63,504 nucleotides of DNA from Sulfobacillus benefaciens (GCA_003023695.1 PXYW01000015.1:1-63504); one strand, 5' to 3'. Counted from the first letter of the stretch, positions 46,986 through 55,360 are shown. Program-made: numbers and translations. Notes: generated by a model from the letters alone, not told the origin.

Positions 46986-48354
46986 ATTGCGTAAACACCC
47001 CCATTTGGCTTGGAGAACCAACGGCTTCGTCTTCGGGTCCCAACCCCTCGATGCGGACCGCATAGCCAAATCGACTACCCACTTTGTGTGCCCAATCAGT
47101 GAATTGCTGACGGGTCCATTCAAAGCGATGATCCCTGTGACGCATGGCACCTTCCGTCAACGAGGGATATAAGCGATTGTATTCGGCGTTGGGCGTGGTG
47201 ACCACGACGACTTTGGGGTGAGCAAATTCGAACACTGCCCGTTCAAAAGAGGGAAGCCGTGATAGGTCCAGATGTTCAATGACCTCGACCAGCGCAGCCG
47301 CGTCAAACCCTTCTAAGCGCCGATCGCGATAGGTCAACGATCCATGAAGCAACGTGACCTTTCCCTCTAGATGAGAGGGAAGGTGGTCTAAATGAAGGCG
47401 TTCTTGTGCTCGCGTGAGCGCCGCAGTGGAGATGTCGAACCCGATTACTTCCTTAAAGGCAGGATCTTTTAACAGCAATCGCAGCAGGCGACCTTCGCCG
47501 CAGCCGAGGTCTAACACGCGGCGGGATTCATGCTTTTTGAGTTCTTCGACAACCTTCAGCAACCTCTGTTCATGTAAAGACGGTGCCTGATTCTCTGATG
47601 TTGGCGATGCGGGATCGTCGTTAGCATTCTCGGGAACCAACCGGGAAATGGCAAGCGTAGCTAGACCTCGGTGGTGCTTTAGGTAACGTGTGGTGATGAG
47701 TTGGCGTTCCGGATGAAATTCTAGCCAGCCTTCGCCATGGCGCAGCAGCTTGGCGACTTCGTCATCACCCACGTAATAATGCTTGTCGTTATCCAGAACG
47801 GGAATCAGAACATATAAATGATTCAACAATTGGTGCAGGGGCAAGGTGGCGTTTAGTCTCACGGTGTAATACGGGCTTTCCCCCCACTCGGGAAACTGTT
47901 CATCGAGGGGGTAGCTGGTTGCGTTTACGGTATAGCCCAGCGGTTCAAACAAGCGCCGAATCAGGTCCGTGCCGTCTTGGCTCGGCACCACGGCAATGGT
48001 AGCCTCAAGCGGCAGGTGTTGTTCTACCAACTCAGGACGGGCTTTGCAATGGCCTGCCAATGCTGTACCAAAGACTTGGGCTATCGCAACGGACAGGAAG
48101 GAGGATGCCGTATAGGGACGGTCATTGACATATTGGTCAACAAGCCCCTCGCTTCCGGCTTTACCCCGGACCAATCCCACTGGGTCTACACTCAGTAGCA
48201 GGGCCGCAGTGCAGCGTGCGCTAGTGGCCTCGGGATAAAAGACGTGAGCCTGTCCAAAGGTTAAGGGAAACGTCTGCACTTTGTTTGGATGCTTATGCAA
48301 TAGATATCCCAGGTCAGTTGCGGGTGAACGGGTGGTGCTAATGGTTAACAGCAC
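46975..48354 (-). CDS. hen1: 3' terminal RNA ribose 2'-O-methyltransferase Hen1
   Basis: 459 residues from GTG 48354 (AAAGGAAAG upstream). The N-terminal domain (about 1-250) is the bacterial Hen1 ligase-activating region (LTISTTRSPATDLGYLLHKHP). The C-terminal methyltransferase has VLDLGCGEGRLL (SAM site), the metal-binding EVIEH, TTPNAEYN and RHRDHRFEW, the hallmarks of Hen1. Forms a two-gene operon with pnkp and together they make the bacterial RNA repair complex that counteracts anticodon nucleases. Confidence 0.9.
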   Translation of the reverse strand: MLLTISTTRSPATDLGYLLHKHPNKVQTFPLTFGQAHVFYPEATSARCTAALLLSVDPVGLVRGKAGSEGLVDQYVNDRPYTASSFLSVAIAQVFGTALAGHCKARPELVEQHLPLEATIAVVPSQDGTDLIRRLFEPLGYTVNATSYPLDEQFPEWGESPYYTVRLNATLPLHQLLNHLYVLIPVLDNDKHYYVGDDEVAKLLRHGEGWLEFHPERQLITTRYLKHHRGLATLAISRLVPENANDDPASPTSENQAPSLHEQRLLKVVEELKKHESRRVLDLGCGEGRLLRLLLKDPAFKEVIGFDISTAALTRAQERLHLDHLPSHLEGKVTLLHGSLTYRDRRLEGFDAAALVEVIEHLDLSRLPSFERAVFEFAHPKVVVVTTPNAEYNRLYPSLTEGAMRHRDHRFEWTRQQFTDWAHKVGSRFGYAVRIEGLGPEDEAVGSPSQMGVFTQYVS

Positions 48355-49030
48355 TGTGAATGGCTTTCCTTTCTATAACGGGTTTGTAGGCAACTTTGCT
48401 CTGTAAAAAATTGGCACATTGTGACGGCATACTAAATCCATGACAATCTGAATTCACTTTGATCCGATTTATTAAATCAGCAAGACGATAACGCGCACAA
48501 GGGAAGTATAGCATGGACCTCTTGCCAGTTTCATTGCGGCAGCGGAAGCCATCCTTTTCCAAGAACGGGTGTTCAGGGAGGTAGGAGGATGGTCTCGTAT
48601 TTCGGAGTATTAGGGGAACATGCACCCAGCAAGAGCTCGGCACTGGCAGCGTCAATCGTCCGGCTCATAGCCGGGCCATGAGTTCGCGAGATGAGGCGCC
48701 ACCGAGAGCCGATGGAGTGACCGGCCCAAGGGAAGCGATAGACGGTTCCTCGGGGGAAAGCGGTGATGGATCCTGACTCCAGCTATCGCAGCGCCGAAAT
48801 GGACGCGGGATTTTCGGCCCCCGATTCACCGATATGGGGGCTCTTCTGGATGAAACCGTCGAGTTCCTTCGATTCTTGAGATACGGGCGGCTTACCAGGA
48901 AATTCACCTCGTGAAACATTGTGGACGAAAAGGGCGAAGCAAGCCGTATAACTTTTGCGTTGCGGCCAAAGGAACTATCGCACCACTGGGTTAAAATCCG
49001 CTACTTGTAGCCAAAATAACGATATAATTT
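48355..49030. other. Divergent intergenic region, unassigned
   Basis: About 680 bases between divergent hen1 and fic genes. A frame at 48665-48919 (minus) is open but has low-complexity Ser/Pro/Arg composition and no family signature. It may be an old mobile-element scar, given a transposase remnant just beyond fic, but I cannot support that. Confidence 0.4.
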
Positions 49031-49048
49031 ATAGGGTAAATATCCTAT
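49031..49048. promoter_or_regulatory. Inverted repeat before fic
   Basis: ATAGG (49031-49035) and CCTAT (49044-49048) with an 8-base spacer, directly after a TATAAT-like hexamer (49023-49028) and immediately upstream of the fic ribosome binding site. The Fic protein has a C-terminal winged-helix segment, so autoregulation is conceivable. Confidence 0.4.
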
Positions 49049-49065
49049 TTAAGGAGGGGGTATTC

Positions 49066-50127
49066 ATGAGTTCTTTCGACCGGGATGTTTTAGACAAATT
49101 CCCGATTACCATCGATGTCCTAAATTTGACTAGTAAAATCGCGGAGTATCGCGGGAAGCAAACGCTTTATGAACGTCAAATCCCGCAAGTATTAGATACG
49201 CTGCGGTACCATTCGATTATTCAGAGCACGGAATCGTCCAATCGTATAGAGGGAATTACCGTCTCAGCTCGGCGGTTCGAGTCGATCATGAAGGAGAAAT
49301 CACCGCCTAAAGGTCGTTCTGAGGGCGAAATTGCCGGCTACCGAGATGTGTTGCGTACGATCCACGAAAGCCATTCCTATATTCTCATCCGCTCGAACAT
49401 GATCCAGCAGTTGCATCGCGACTTGATGGCCTACGCGGGGGCCAGTCGCGGTGGGAAGTGGAAATCTGCCGATAATGTGATCGAAGAGACCCTGCCTTCG
49501 GGGGACCAGCGGGTTCGCTTTGTGCCTACGCCTGCATGGAAGACCCCGGATGCGATGGAAAGCCTTTGCCGGAAGTTTGAGATCTCGCGTGATCTCGGGA
49601 AACTCCCCGAAGTCATTTTGATTGCCATATTCATTTTGGACTTTCTGTGTATTCACCCGTTTCCTGATGGCAATGGGCGGATGGCGAGACTGCTAACCTT
49701 GCTTCTGTTGTATCAAGGTGGTTACTCGGTTGGTCGGTACGTCAGCCTCGAAAAAGTCATCGAAGAAACGAAAGAGCAGTATTACGACACGTTATACCAA
49801 TCGTCTCAAGGGTGGCATGAAGGGAATCAGAACGTATTGCCCTGGGTCGAGTATTTTCTGACCGTTATTTTGCGGGCCTATCTTCGCTTTGAAGAACGTA
49901 TAGGCGATGTGGAACATACGCAAAAGCGTGGATGGAAGCAAAGGAGAGTACGTGACGTCATTCAAGATTTTGTGGCGGACTTTCGGATTTCAGATGTCGA
50001 GGAACGATGTCCCGGAGTTAGCCGGGCCACAATCACAAAGATGTTGAATGAGCTGAGCAAAGAAGGGCGTATTGAATGTGTTGAAAAGGGACGCAATGCA
50101 AAATGGGTGAAGTCCCCCCCGCGGTAA
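49066..50127 (+). CDS. Fic-family AMP transferase (DUF4172-less, with winged helix)
   Basis: 353 residues from ATG 49066, with a strong AAGGAGGGGG; an in-frame start 111 bases upstream is not needed. The catalytic motif is HPFPDGNGRMAR around residue 200 (HPFxxGNGR), intact. The N-terminal inhibitory helix STESSNRIEG carries the (S/T)xxxE(G/N) motif of class II Fic proteins, so activity is auto-inhibited. The C-terminus (PGVSRATITKMLNELSKEGRIE) is a winged-helix DNA-binding segment. Fic proteins AMPylate protein hydroxyls. Single gene with its own probable promoter and dyad. Confidence 0.9.
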   Translation: MSSFDRDVLDKFPITIDVLNLTSKIAEYRGKQTLYERQIPQVLDTLRYHSIIQSTESSNRIEGITVSARRFESIMKEKSPPKGRSEGEIAGYRDVLRTIHESHSYILIRSNMIQQLHRDLMAYAGASRGGKWKSADNVIEETLPSGDQRVRFVPTPAWKTPDAMESLCRKFEISRDLGKLPEVILIAIFILDFLCIHPFPDGNGRMARLLTLLLLYQGGYSVGRYVSLEKVIEETKEQYYDTLYQSSQGWHEGNQNVLPWVEYFLTVILRAYLRFEERIGDVEHTQKRGWKQRRVRDVIQDFVADFRISDVEERCPGVSRATITKMLNELSKEGRIECVEKGRNAKWVKSPPR

Positions 50128-50170
50128 TCAGCAAATGGGGGAGTATGTGCGTTAAGTGGGCACCAGCGAG

Positions 50171-50326
50171 TGGGGAATCCAACTTGAGGAAGACGGCTTA
50201 TTGGCTCTGCCGATCCGGGTCGGGTTGCACGTCTTGCAACAGATGATGGCGGCGGAGGTGGAACAATTGGCGGCACCTCACGGGAAGCGCCAAGCGGGCA
50301 ATCGGGTGTCCGCTGGGTTGCGTTAA
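50171..50326 (+). pseudogene. IS256-type transposase, N-terminal fragment
   Basis: A 51-residue stretch with no start codon reads LPIRVGLHVLQQMMAAEVE, then LAAPHGKRQAGNR, the helical N-terminal part of IS256-family transposases (motif: vLq-mM-x-E-v-x-x-L-a-g-p-x-G). It stops at TAA 50324-50326 where relatives continue into the catalytic domain. No terminal repeats were recognised. A scar of an old insertion. Confidence 0.5.
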
Positions 50327-50348
50327 CCGTATGGGTTCTGTTCCTTAA

Positions 50349-50377
50349 TTGTACAAATCTGTCGTCTGAGGTATAAT
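50349..50377 (+). promoter_or_regulatory. Promoter in front of the GEMM riboswitch
   Basis: TTGTAC (50349-50354) and TATAAT (50372-50377) with a 17-base spacer. Transcription would begin near 50384, exactly at the start of the aptamer. Confidence 0.75.
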
Positions 50378-50383
50378 TTTCCA

Positions 50384-50470
50384 AGACAAAGGCACTCCGG
50401 ACGAAAGTCCGGGTCGCAAAGCCATAGGGTCTAACGTTCCCATAGGGGGGCAATGACAGCCGTGCTGCCA
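50384..50470 (+). ncRNA. GEMM / c-di-GMP-I class riboswitch
   Basis: Conserved GEMM elements in order: a GGCA strand (50391-50394), the CCGGAC-GAAA-GTCCGG hairpin with its GNRA tetraloop (50397-50412), CGCAAAGCC (50415-50423), GGGTCTAA (50427-50434), a second hairpin GTTCCC/GGGGGC (50436-50451), and the terminal ACAGCCGTGCTGCC, whose UGCC can close on the first GGCA. This matches the two-helix c-di-GMP-I architecture, although the 5' consensus GGCAAACC is here GGCACUCC. GEMM variants can bind related cyclic dinucleotides, so the ligand is not certain. The AGGGGGG ribosome binding site and the ATG at 50453 lie within the aptamer, so ligand binding would act on translation directly. Confidence 0.75.
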
Positions 50471-51146
50471 AATTATCCAAAGAGTGGTACAAATTTATTT
50501 GGATCGCCACTATATGATCATTACCAATGGATTTACAGCCGGGGCCTGGTGTTGCGGGCCATCGTCTCCCTTTTCATTTGGTGGAATATCATTGCGTTCC
50601 CGCGGCAAAGCCTCCCACATGCATGGCTTTCCGGTTTAGTTCTCTGTGTAGGCGATGGATTGGCGTGGCTTGCGTGCCGGCAAAGGCCTCAGTCGATCGT
50701 CCTGTGGGCTATGATTACTACGGGTTTGGATTTAATTCTGGGCATGGTTGCGCTTACTGAGTTTTCCACGACGATTGAGTCAAATGCACCTGCACTACTT
50801 CCGCTCATTGGCATCGAACTGATAGCATATTGGGGTTGGTAGGATACTGGATAGGGCTAGGTTACATTGCTATTATTATTACGACCCTTTGGCCCTTTCC
50901 GGCGCAGCATCTTGATGCCTATTTATCATGTCCAGCGTTGCCATCTTTCTTCATCGTTCACCGCCTAGTCCTGAAAGAACCCCCGGACTTACCGCACGGG
51001 AACAAGAGGTGTATGAGTTATTGAAAGCTGGACTGACTCAAAAAGATATCGCGATAAAACTCCATATCGAACGCAGTACCGTGAAGACGCATGTACAACA
51101 TATTCATCGTAAGATGGGCTTGGATGATCCAACGGACGAGGGATGA
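50453..51146 (+). pseudogene. Membrane-anchored LuxR-type regulator, frameshifted
   Basis: ATG 50453 follows AGGGGGG inside the riboswitch. The first frame gives four membrane helices (VLRAIVSLFIWWNIIAF, LSGLVLCVGDGLAWL, WAMITTGLDLILGMVAL and another). Near 50835 the sense continues in a second frame (GYWIGLGYIAIIITTLWPF) and near 50930 in a third, which ends with a complete LuxR helix-turn-helix: LTAREQEVYELLKAG, KDIAIKLHIERSTVKTHV. Two frameshifts thus split one gene for a membrane sensor with a cytoplasmic DNA-binding domain. The HTH portion alone (ATG 50928) could still be made. A GTG near 50549 is an alternative start. Confidence 0.65.
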
Positions 51147-51269
51147 TCCTCCCTAATGACGGGTTGTCCCCCCTGTCTCAACCAAAAAATCCACCTTCCT
51201 CAACCGACCTTTTATCTGGTACACCAAAACCAATCGGTGTTGGCTTTGGCGAAGGGGGAGGTGTAATTG

Positions 51270-51677
51270 ATGAGCGGTCCCTTGCATTTCTGGGCACCAG
51301 GAGGGGCATCGTTGGCTACGGTAGGACTTGTGCAAATTTGTCGCAGATTTTGGCCGCAGCATTCTATCGCGGGTTTGGCCTTAATTGCCAGTGAAAGCCT
51401 AGTTCTTATGGCAGCACTTGTGACAGGTCAACTGAGATGGGGGTCCCTTCCCGATATTCTCTTTAATGGGATGATTGCTGCGGTTTGCGCTACACAGAGT
51501 TTACAAGGTCATGATGAGGAATCACAGATGGACGATCGGGCCGAAGATCCCGTCTTATTAATCGTAGACGTGGTGCAGGAGCCGTTATCATCCCCGAACG
51601 AACAATCGAGTCATCCTGTTGAATCAAAAAGCGGCGCGAGGGATCATCGCCGCGAAAAAATACCGTATTCTTGGTAG
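51270..51677 (+). CDS. Small two-helix membrane protein, unknown
   Basis: 135 residues from ATG 51270, ribosome binding site GGGGGAGG. Two hydrophobic segments (ASLATVGLVQICRRF and IAGLALIASESLVLMAALV), a third weaker one (LPDILFNGMIAAVCA), then an acidic, Ser/Glu-rich cytoplasmic tail. It resembles small phage-holin-like or regulator-partner proteins only in layout. Located 124 bases after the LuxR remnant and perhaps in the same riboswitch-controlled transcript. Function unknown. Confidence 0.5.
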   Translation: MSGPLHFWAPGGASLATVGLVQICRRFWPQHSIAGLALIASESLVLMAALVTGQLRWGSLPDILFNGMIAAVCATQSLQGHDEESQMDDRAEDPVLLIVDVVQEPLSSPNEQSSHPVESKSGARDHRREKIPYSW

Positions 51678-51948
51678 TAGCCAACTTGCCAATCTAGGCT
51701 TCGCCGGGGTCATCATATTTCCCAAATTGTACGGAGTGATGCGTCAAGCTTAAGATGGTGTCGAGAAGTGGTCAAAAACTAAAGGGCCCTTGGTGGTATG
51801 TAGGCAAATTGGTCCGGATCACAATACACGGCTCGTGATATCATTCTGGTTGTAATATCCTGTCAGTGGCGAAATGCAGGGCAATATTTGTTCTCACAGG
51901 TTTTGAGTGCCTACCACGCGTTCTATTAATGTCAAGGGGGAGATTGGC

Positions 51949-52275
51949 GTGCGCAAGATTGGGGCACTCGCCGTGATGATAGGAATAATGGGGCTAGCAG
52001 GCTGTGGCCAGCCAACGTGGATTACCATCTGGAGGGGGGCGTCACACCCAATGGCATATTATGTTGTTAGCAACATGAAAGTTCCTTTGAAAGATATCGG
52101 TGGCGAGTATAGTGTACTCAACATTAATCATGGGGCATCGGAGACATCCAACCATCTGCCGTTGGGGACTCAGATTTATACTATTCGGGGGGAAAGCCCA
52201 TCAAGAAACTTAGCTGTGGAAACTAGTGCGGGGAATTTTGTCAAAGCAACGTATTGGGGGGTCAGCAAACCCTAA
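51949..52275 (+). CDS. Small lipoprotein
   Basis: 108 residues from GTG 51949 (GGGGGAG upstream; a GTG-like start 42 bases earlier is weaker). Signal peptide RKIGALAVMIGIMG with lipobox LAGC, cysteine at residue 18-19, so it would be lipid-anchored on the outer face of the membrane. The mature part (about 90 residues) is probably beta-rich. No family recognised. Confidence 0.65.
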   Translation: MRKIGALAVMIGIMGLAGCGQPTWITIWRGASHPMAYYVVSNMKVPLKDIGGEYSVLNINHGASETSNHLPLGTQIYTIRGESPSRNLAVETSAGNFVKATYWGVSKP

Positions 52276-52425
52276 AATTTTTCCTTCAAACGCTTATATG
52301 CAAACAATAGCATTCCGATTAACAGGGCTTAAAGATAGGAAACTAGCGCAGAGAAAGTGAGATTTGCCCTAGCACCATCATGGTGCGGCTTCCATATCAT
52401 GGATCGCAAAAAGGATGTGATCCCT

Positions 52426-53838
52426 ATGGGAGGGGTACCCACTTTAACCGGCCTGGTGCTCAATCCTCAGAGCCCAGGATATAATGAAGCGCGTCAAGAC
52501 TATAACCGACGATTCCCCCCATTTACCCCACGGTATATAGATTTTTGTCAGGACGGACCTGATGTAGAACGCGCAGTGAAATGGGCCGTTGACCATCAAA
52601 TTCCCATACGCGGCCGGAGCGGCCGTCACAGTTACGAGGCTTATTCCCTGGTTGACGGTGGCCTTATCATTGATGTCAGCCAAATAGATGCTGTGGTTTT
52701 GGATCAGCAAACCGGAATTGCGAAGATAGGGGCTGGAGCTCCTTTATTAAAAGTCTATCAAGAACTGTGGAATCAGGGGAGAGTCACCATTCCTGCGGGA
52801 TCTTGTCCTACTGTCGGTGTTGCGGGTCTGACTTTGGGCGGCGGGTTTGGTTTGACTAGCCGACTTTTTGGCTTGACCTGCGATAATGTCATGGCATTGG
52901 ATATGGTACTGGCTGACGGGCAATTGCACCATATCGACGACCAAAACCATCCAGATTTAATGTGGGCTAGTCGCGGTGGCGGTGGCGGAAACTTCGGGAT
53001 TGTGACCCAATTTTATTTTAAAACCCATAAAGTGGCCGACGTAACCATATTTTATTTACAGTGGCCATGGGCTGAACTGCCTCGGGTGGTCAGGGCATTC
53101 CAAAAATGGGCCGAGCCGGAAAAGCTAGATTTTCGTTGTGTACCCTTACTAAAGCTGACATCAAAAGAGGTGGGGCAGGTGGCCGTTGTCGGGCAATTCA
53201 CCGGACCTCGAGAAGCTTTTGCTGCCGTGTTAGCACCCTTGATTGCCGATGTTCCTCCTATCAACACTATTATCCGCACGGTTCCTTTCATAGAAGCCGT
53301 CTATTATTTTGGGGGCGTTAAACCTGATATGCCTGAATTCTTAGCCCATGGATCGGAAATTACGAAATTTAAAAATACGTCGGCCTTCCAATATCAGCTG
53401 TTTGGCGAGGACGCCATAAGGGTAATTGTGGACCATCTGTCAAAGACTCCTGGTCCCGCTACGCTAGTGCAGTTTGATGGATATGGAGGGGCTGTCAGCT
53501 TGGTTTCCGATCACGGAACTGCCGACCCCCATCGACGGGGGGTACGGGCCAGCTTGCAATATCAGGCCTATTGGACCGTGGATAGTCAAGCGGAGGCGCA
53601 CATTAATTGGGTGGAGTCGTTTCGTCGGGCGATGCTTCCTTATACCAGAGGCGCTTACGTGAACTATTGCGATGCAAATATTTTGGATTGGCCCCAAGCC
53701 TATTACGATGGCAATATTGCTCGATTACTGGAAGTTAAGCAACACTACGATCCATTAAATGTTTTCGATTACCCCCAAGGCATTGGCCGCATTCCTCAAT
53801 CGCTGAAGTTTTCAGGGGAAACCCCACCGAAATCTTGA
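52426..53838 (+). CDS. FAD-linked oxidase, berberine-bridge (BBE) type
   Basis: 470 residues from ATG 52426 (AAAGGATG upstream); frame-compatible starts at 52399 and 52357 (GTG) exist. PCMH-type FAD domain: PIRGRSGRHSYEAYS supplies the histidyl-flavin His, AGSCPTVGVAGLTLGGGFG is the pyrophosphate loop, and LTCDNVMA has the second, cysteinyl attachment site, so the flavin may be bicovalent. The C-terminal BBE motif is YVNYCDANI and YDPLNVFDYPQGI. Such enzymes oxidise alcohols, sugars or phenolics with O2. No N-terminal secretion signal. Neighbours give no clue to the substrate. Confidence 0.85.
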   Translation: MGGVPTLTGLVLNPQSPGYNEARQDYNRRFPPFTPRYIDFCQDGPDVERAVKWAVDHQIPIRGRSGRHSYEAYSLVDGGLIIDVSQIDAVVLDQQTGIAKIGAGAPLLKVYQELWNQGRVTIPAGSCPTVGVAGLTLGGGFGLTSRLFGLTCDNVMALDMVLADGQLHHIDDQNHPDLMWASRGGGGGNFGIVTQFYFKTHKVADVTIFYLQWPWAELPRVVRAFQKWAEPEKLDFRCVPLLKLTSKEVGQVAVVGQFTGPREAFAAVLAPLIADVPPINTIIRTVPFIEAVYYFGGVKPDMPEFLAHGSEITKFKNTSAFQYQLFGEDAIRVIVDHLSKTPGPATLVQFDGYGGAVSLVSDHGTADPHRRGVRASLQYQAYWTVDSQAEAHINWVESFRRAMLPYTRGAYVNYCDANILDWPQAYYDGNIARLLEVKQHYDPLNVFDYPQGIGRIPQSLKFSGETPPKS

Positions 53839-53890
53839 ATATAGCACTTGTGCGGCACGGAAATTTGTTGGGGAAATCTGCCAGGCGTGG

Positions 53891-54427
53891 CTAATGAATG
53901 AACCATCCAATCACCCAATGACCGCCGTAGCTTATGAAAAGCACAGAGGCCACCATGCCAATCAAGGTTGCCAACAAGACAGTATATGGTTTCCACCCAG
54001 TCGCATGACCAATAGCGACACAGAGATAAGCACCAAGAAATGGGGACAACAAAACCAGGGCTCCGACACCATAGTGCCGATATTTCCGAGACCAGCGTTC
54101 TGCCCGTTCTACTTTTCGTCTTGCCCAATGCCAACGGGTGGTGATTTCATGAAAAGTCAGCAACAGGAGCGGAATCGGAATAAGATTGGCCGAGATGCTT
54201 ACGGCTGCGCCAGCCAATGGATGAAACCCCAAGGCGATACTGGCGGCCACGCCAGGCTGGGCTTCCAAAACAATGGAGGTGCCAATTAGCGAAAGCGCCA
54301 TCCAAATTTTTGTCTGTGTGATTCCTACATAAAGAGCCACAGCAAAGAAACCAGTGGCAATTGCGATGGCATACAGCAACCGACGTCCAAATGTTACCGA
54401 TGCACTGTCTGTTTTCCCAAGCAGCAA
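53891..54427 (-). CDS. COG2426-like small membrane protein (putative small multidrug export)
   Basis: 178 residues from a TTG start at 54427. Four to five membrane helices: LLYAIAIATGFFAVALYV, MALSLIGTSIVLEAQPGVAAS, AGAAVSISANLIPIPLLLL, and VGALVLLSPFLGAYLCVAIG with VLLATLIGMVASVLFISY. The E-x-Q-P-x-x-A and N-x-I-P-I-P motifs fit the Sm_multidrug_ex/COG2426 family. The GGGGGG upstream is only one base from TTG, so the start may be elsewhere. Function in export is a family label, not proven. Confidence 0.65.
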   Translation of the reverse strand: MLLGKTDSASVTFGRRLLYAIAIATGFFAVALYVGITQTKIWMALSLIGTSIVLEAQPGVAASIALGFHPLAGAAVSISANLIPIPLLLLTFHEITTRWHWARRKVERAERWSRKYRHYGVGALVLLSPFLGAYLCVAIGHATGWKPYTVLLATLIGMVASVLFISYGGHWVIGWFIH

Positions 54428-54551
54428 TCCCCCCTACGTGTCTCGGCGTCACTTTCAGCTTGCCTCAATTTTATCTCAAAATGCATCGCACAATGCGGTT
54501 TTTATGTCATGAAAGACGGGGTGGAAATTTCTAGATTCCTTTTGTCTACTA

Positions 54552-54580
54552 TTGAGTTCAAAAGGAGAGATCCCTATAAT
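54552..54580 (+). promoter_or_regulatory. Promoter of the persulfide dioxygenase-like gene
   Basis: TTGAGT (54552-54557) and TATAAT (54575-54580) are separated by 17 bases, 39 bases before the start codon. Confidence 0.7.
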
Positions 54581-54583
54581 CAA

Positions 54584-54605
54584 TATATCCGAAAACACGG
54601 ATATA
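54584..54605. promoter_or_regulatory. 8-bp inverted repeat at the start point, likely ArsR operator
   Basis: TATATCCG (54584-54591) and CGGATATA (54598-54605) with a 6-base spacer lie just downstream of the -10 box. A half-site CGGATAAACTG with the same spacing to a GGAGG occurs before the rhodanese gene (about 55758-55768), and an arsR gene lies between them. This suggests one regulon under that repressor. Confidence 0.6.
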
Positions 54606-54619
54606 CTGGAGGTGATCCC

Positions 54620-55360
54620 ATGCTGTTTCGGCAATTTCTTCACGACGAGCCGGTAGTAGCTGCAAGTTATTTGTTTGCCTGAACAGGAAAATCTATGGCG
54701 GTAGTGGTGGATCCACTACCAGAGGTGTCGTTGTATCTAAACGCTTTGGAACATTATGGGTTGAATCTCTCTTATGTCATTGATACCCATATTCATGCCG
54801 ACCATTTGTCAGGCGCTAAGGCTTTGGCGGATTTGACGGGCGCAGAGCTAGTGATGCACCAACTTAGCCCACTGGAAGTGCCATTTAGTCCCGTGACGGA
54901 TGGGGACCGTATTGTATTAGGCAACGTGGAAGTGAATATTTGGCATACTCCCGGCCATACTCCGGAGCATATCAGTTTAGTCGTGACCGATCGGCGGAGA
55001 GGGCCTGAACCGTGGTGTGTGTTGACAGGGCATACTTTAATGGTGGGTGATGCGGGTCGCCCCGATTTGTTGCCGGATGATGGATCGCTGGCGCTTTACC
55101 ACAGCCTGTTTGATCGGCTGGCCGCCCTGCCGGATTATGTGGAAATTTACCCTGGAGCGTATGCAGGTTCCACGTGAGGGCGTGATCTCAGTGGGAAGGT
55201 CGTTTCCACTTTAGGGTTTGAACGGCGTTACAATGCTGCAATGCAGCCTCGAACCACAGAAGAATTCCGCCAATTCATTTTGACCAGTCTTCCAAATCAC
55301 CCGGCGGATTTTGCAGAGATTCGGCAAGCCAATCTTCATGGGGGTCGATCGTGGCGGTAG
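54620..55360 (+). CDS. MBL-fold persulfide dioxygenase-like protein with two in-frame UGA (candidate selenoprotein)
   Basis: The frame runs 246 codons from ATG 54620 (GGAGGTGATCC) to TAG 55358-55360 with UGA at codons 21 and 186. Metallo-beta-lactamase motifs are intact: THIHADHLSG (His57, His59, Asp61, His62), HTPGHTPEH and the loop VGDAGRPDL, as in ETHE1/CstB-type persulfide dioxygenases. In relatives the two UGA positions are Cys: SYLxxC...DP near the N-terminus and AGSxCG near the end, where here SYLFA[UGA]TGK and AGST[UGA]GRD are read. Behind the first UGA is an 8-bp stem (54700-54707/54713-54720, loop UGGAU) and behind the second an 8-bp stem with one GU pair (55190-55197/55203-55210, loop GGUCG), both at SECIS-like spacing (25 and 20 bases). 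Family sequence continues well past the second UGA (STLGFERRYN). If selenocysteine is not inserted, only an internal piece (ATG 54695-55177) would be made. The 3' end overlaps arsR by 86 bases, convergently. Confidence 0.7.
54700..54720 (+). promoter_or_regulatory. Candidate bacterial SECIS stem-loop 1
   Basis: Perfect 8-bp stem GGUAGUGG/CCACUACC with a UGGAU loop, 25 bases between the UGA at 54680-54682 and the loop, and a G in the first two loop positions. These fit the published bacterial SECIS rules (short stem, small loop with early G, 16-37 bases). Confidence 0.55.
55190..55210 (+). promoter_or_regulatory. Candidate bacterial SECIS stem-loop 2
   Basis: 8-bp stem AGUGGGAA/UUUCCACU (one G-U pair) with loop GGUCG, 20 bases after the UGA at 55175-55177. 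The GGUC loop closely resembles the GGUCU apical loop of the E. coli fdhF SECIS. Confidence 0.6.

Noticed and set aside
48665-48919. 84-codon minus-strand frame between hen1 and fic as a gene or transposase piece
   Set aside because: Low-complexity composition and no identifiable transposase motif.
54695-55177. Treating the MBL gene as an ordinary short ORF from ATG 54695 to the TGA at 55175
   Set aside because: It would lack the conserved first strand and the C-terminal part, both of which are present in frame beyond the UGA codons.
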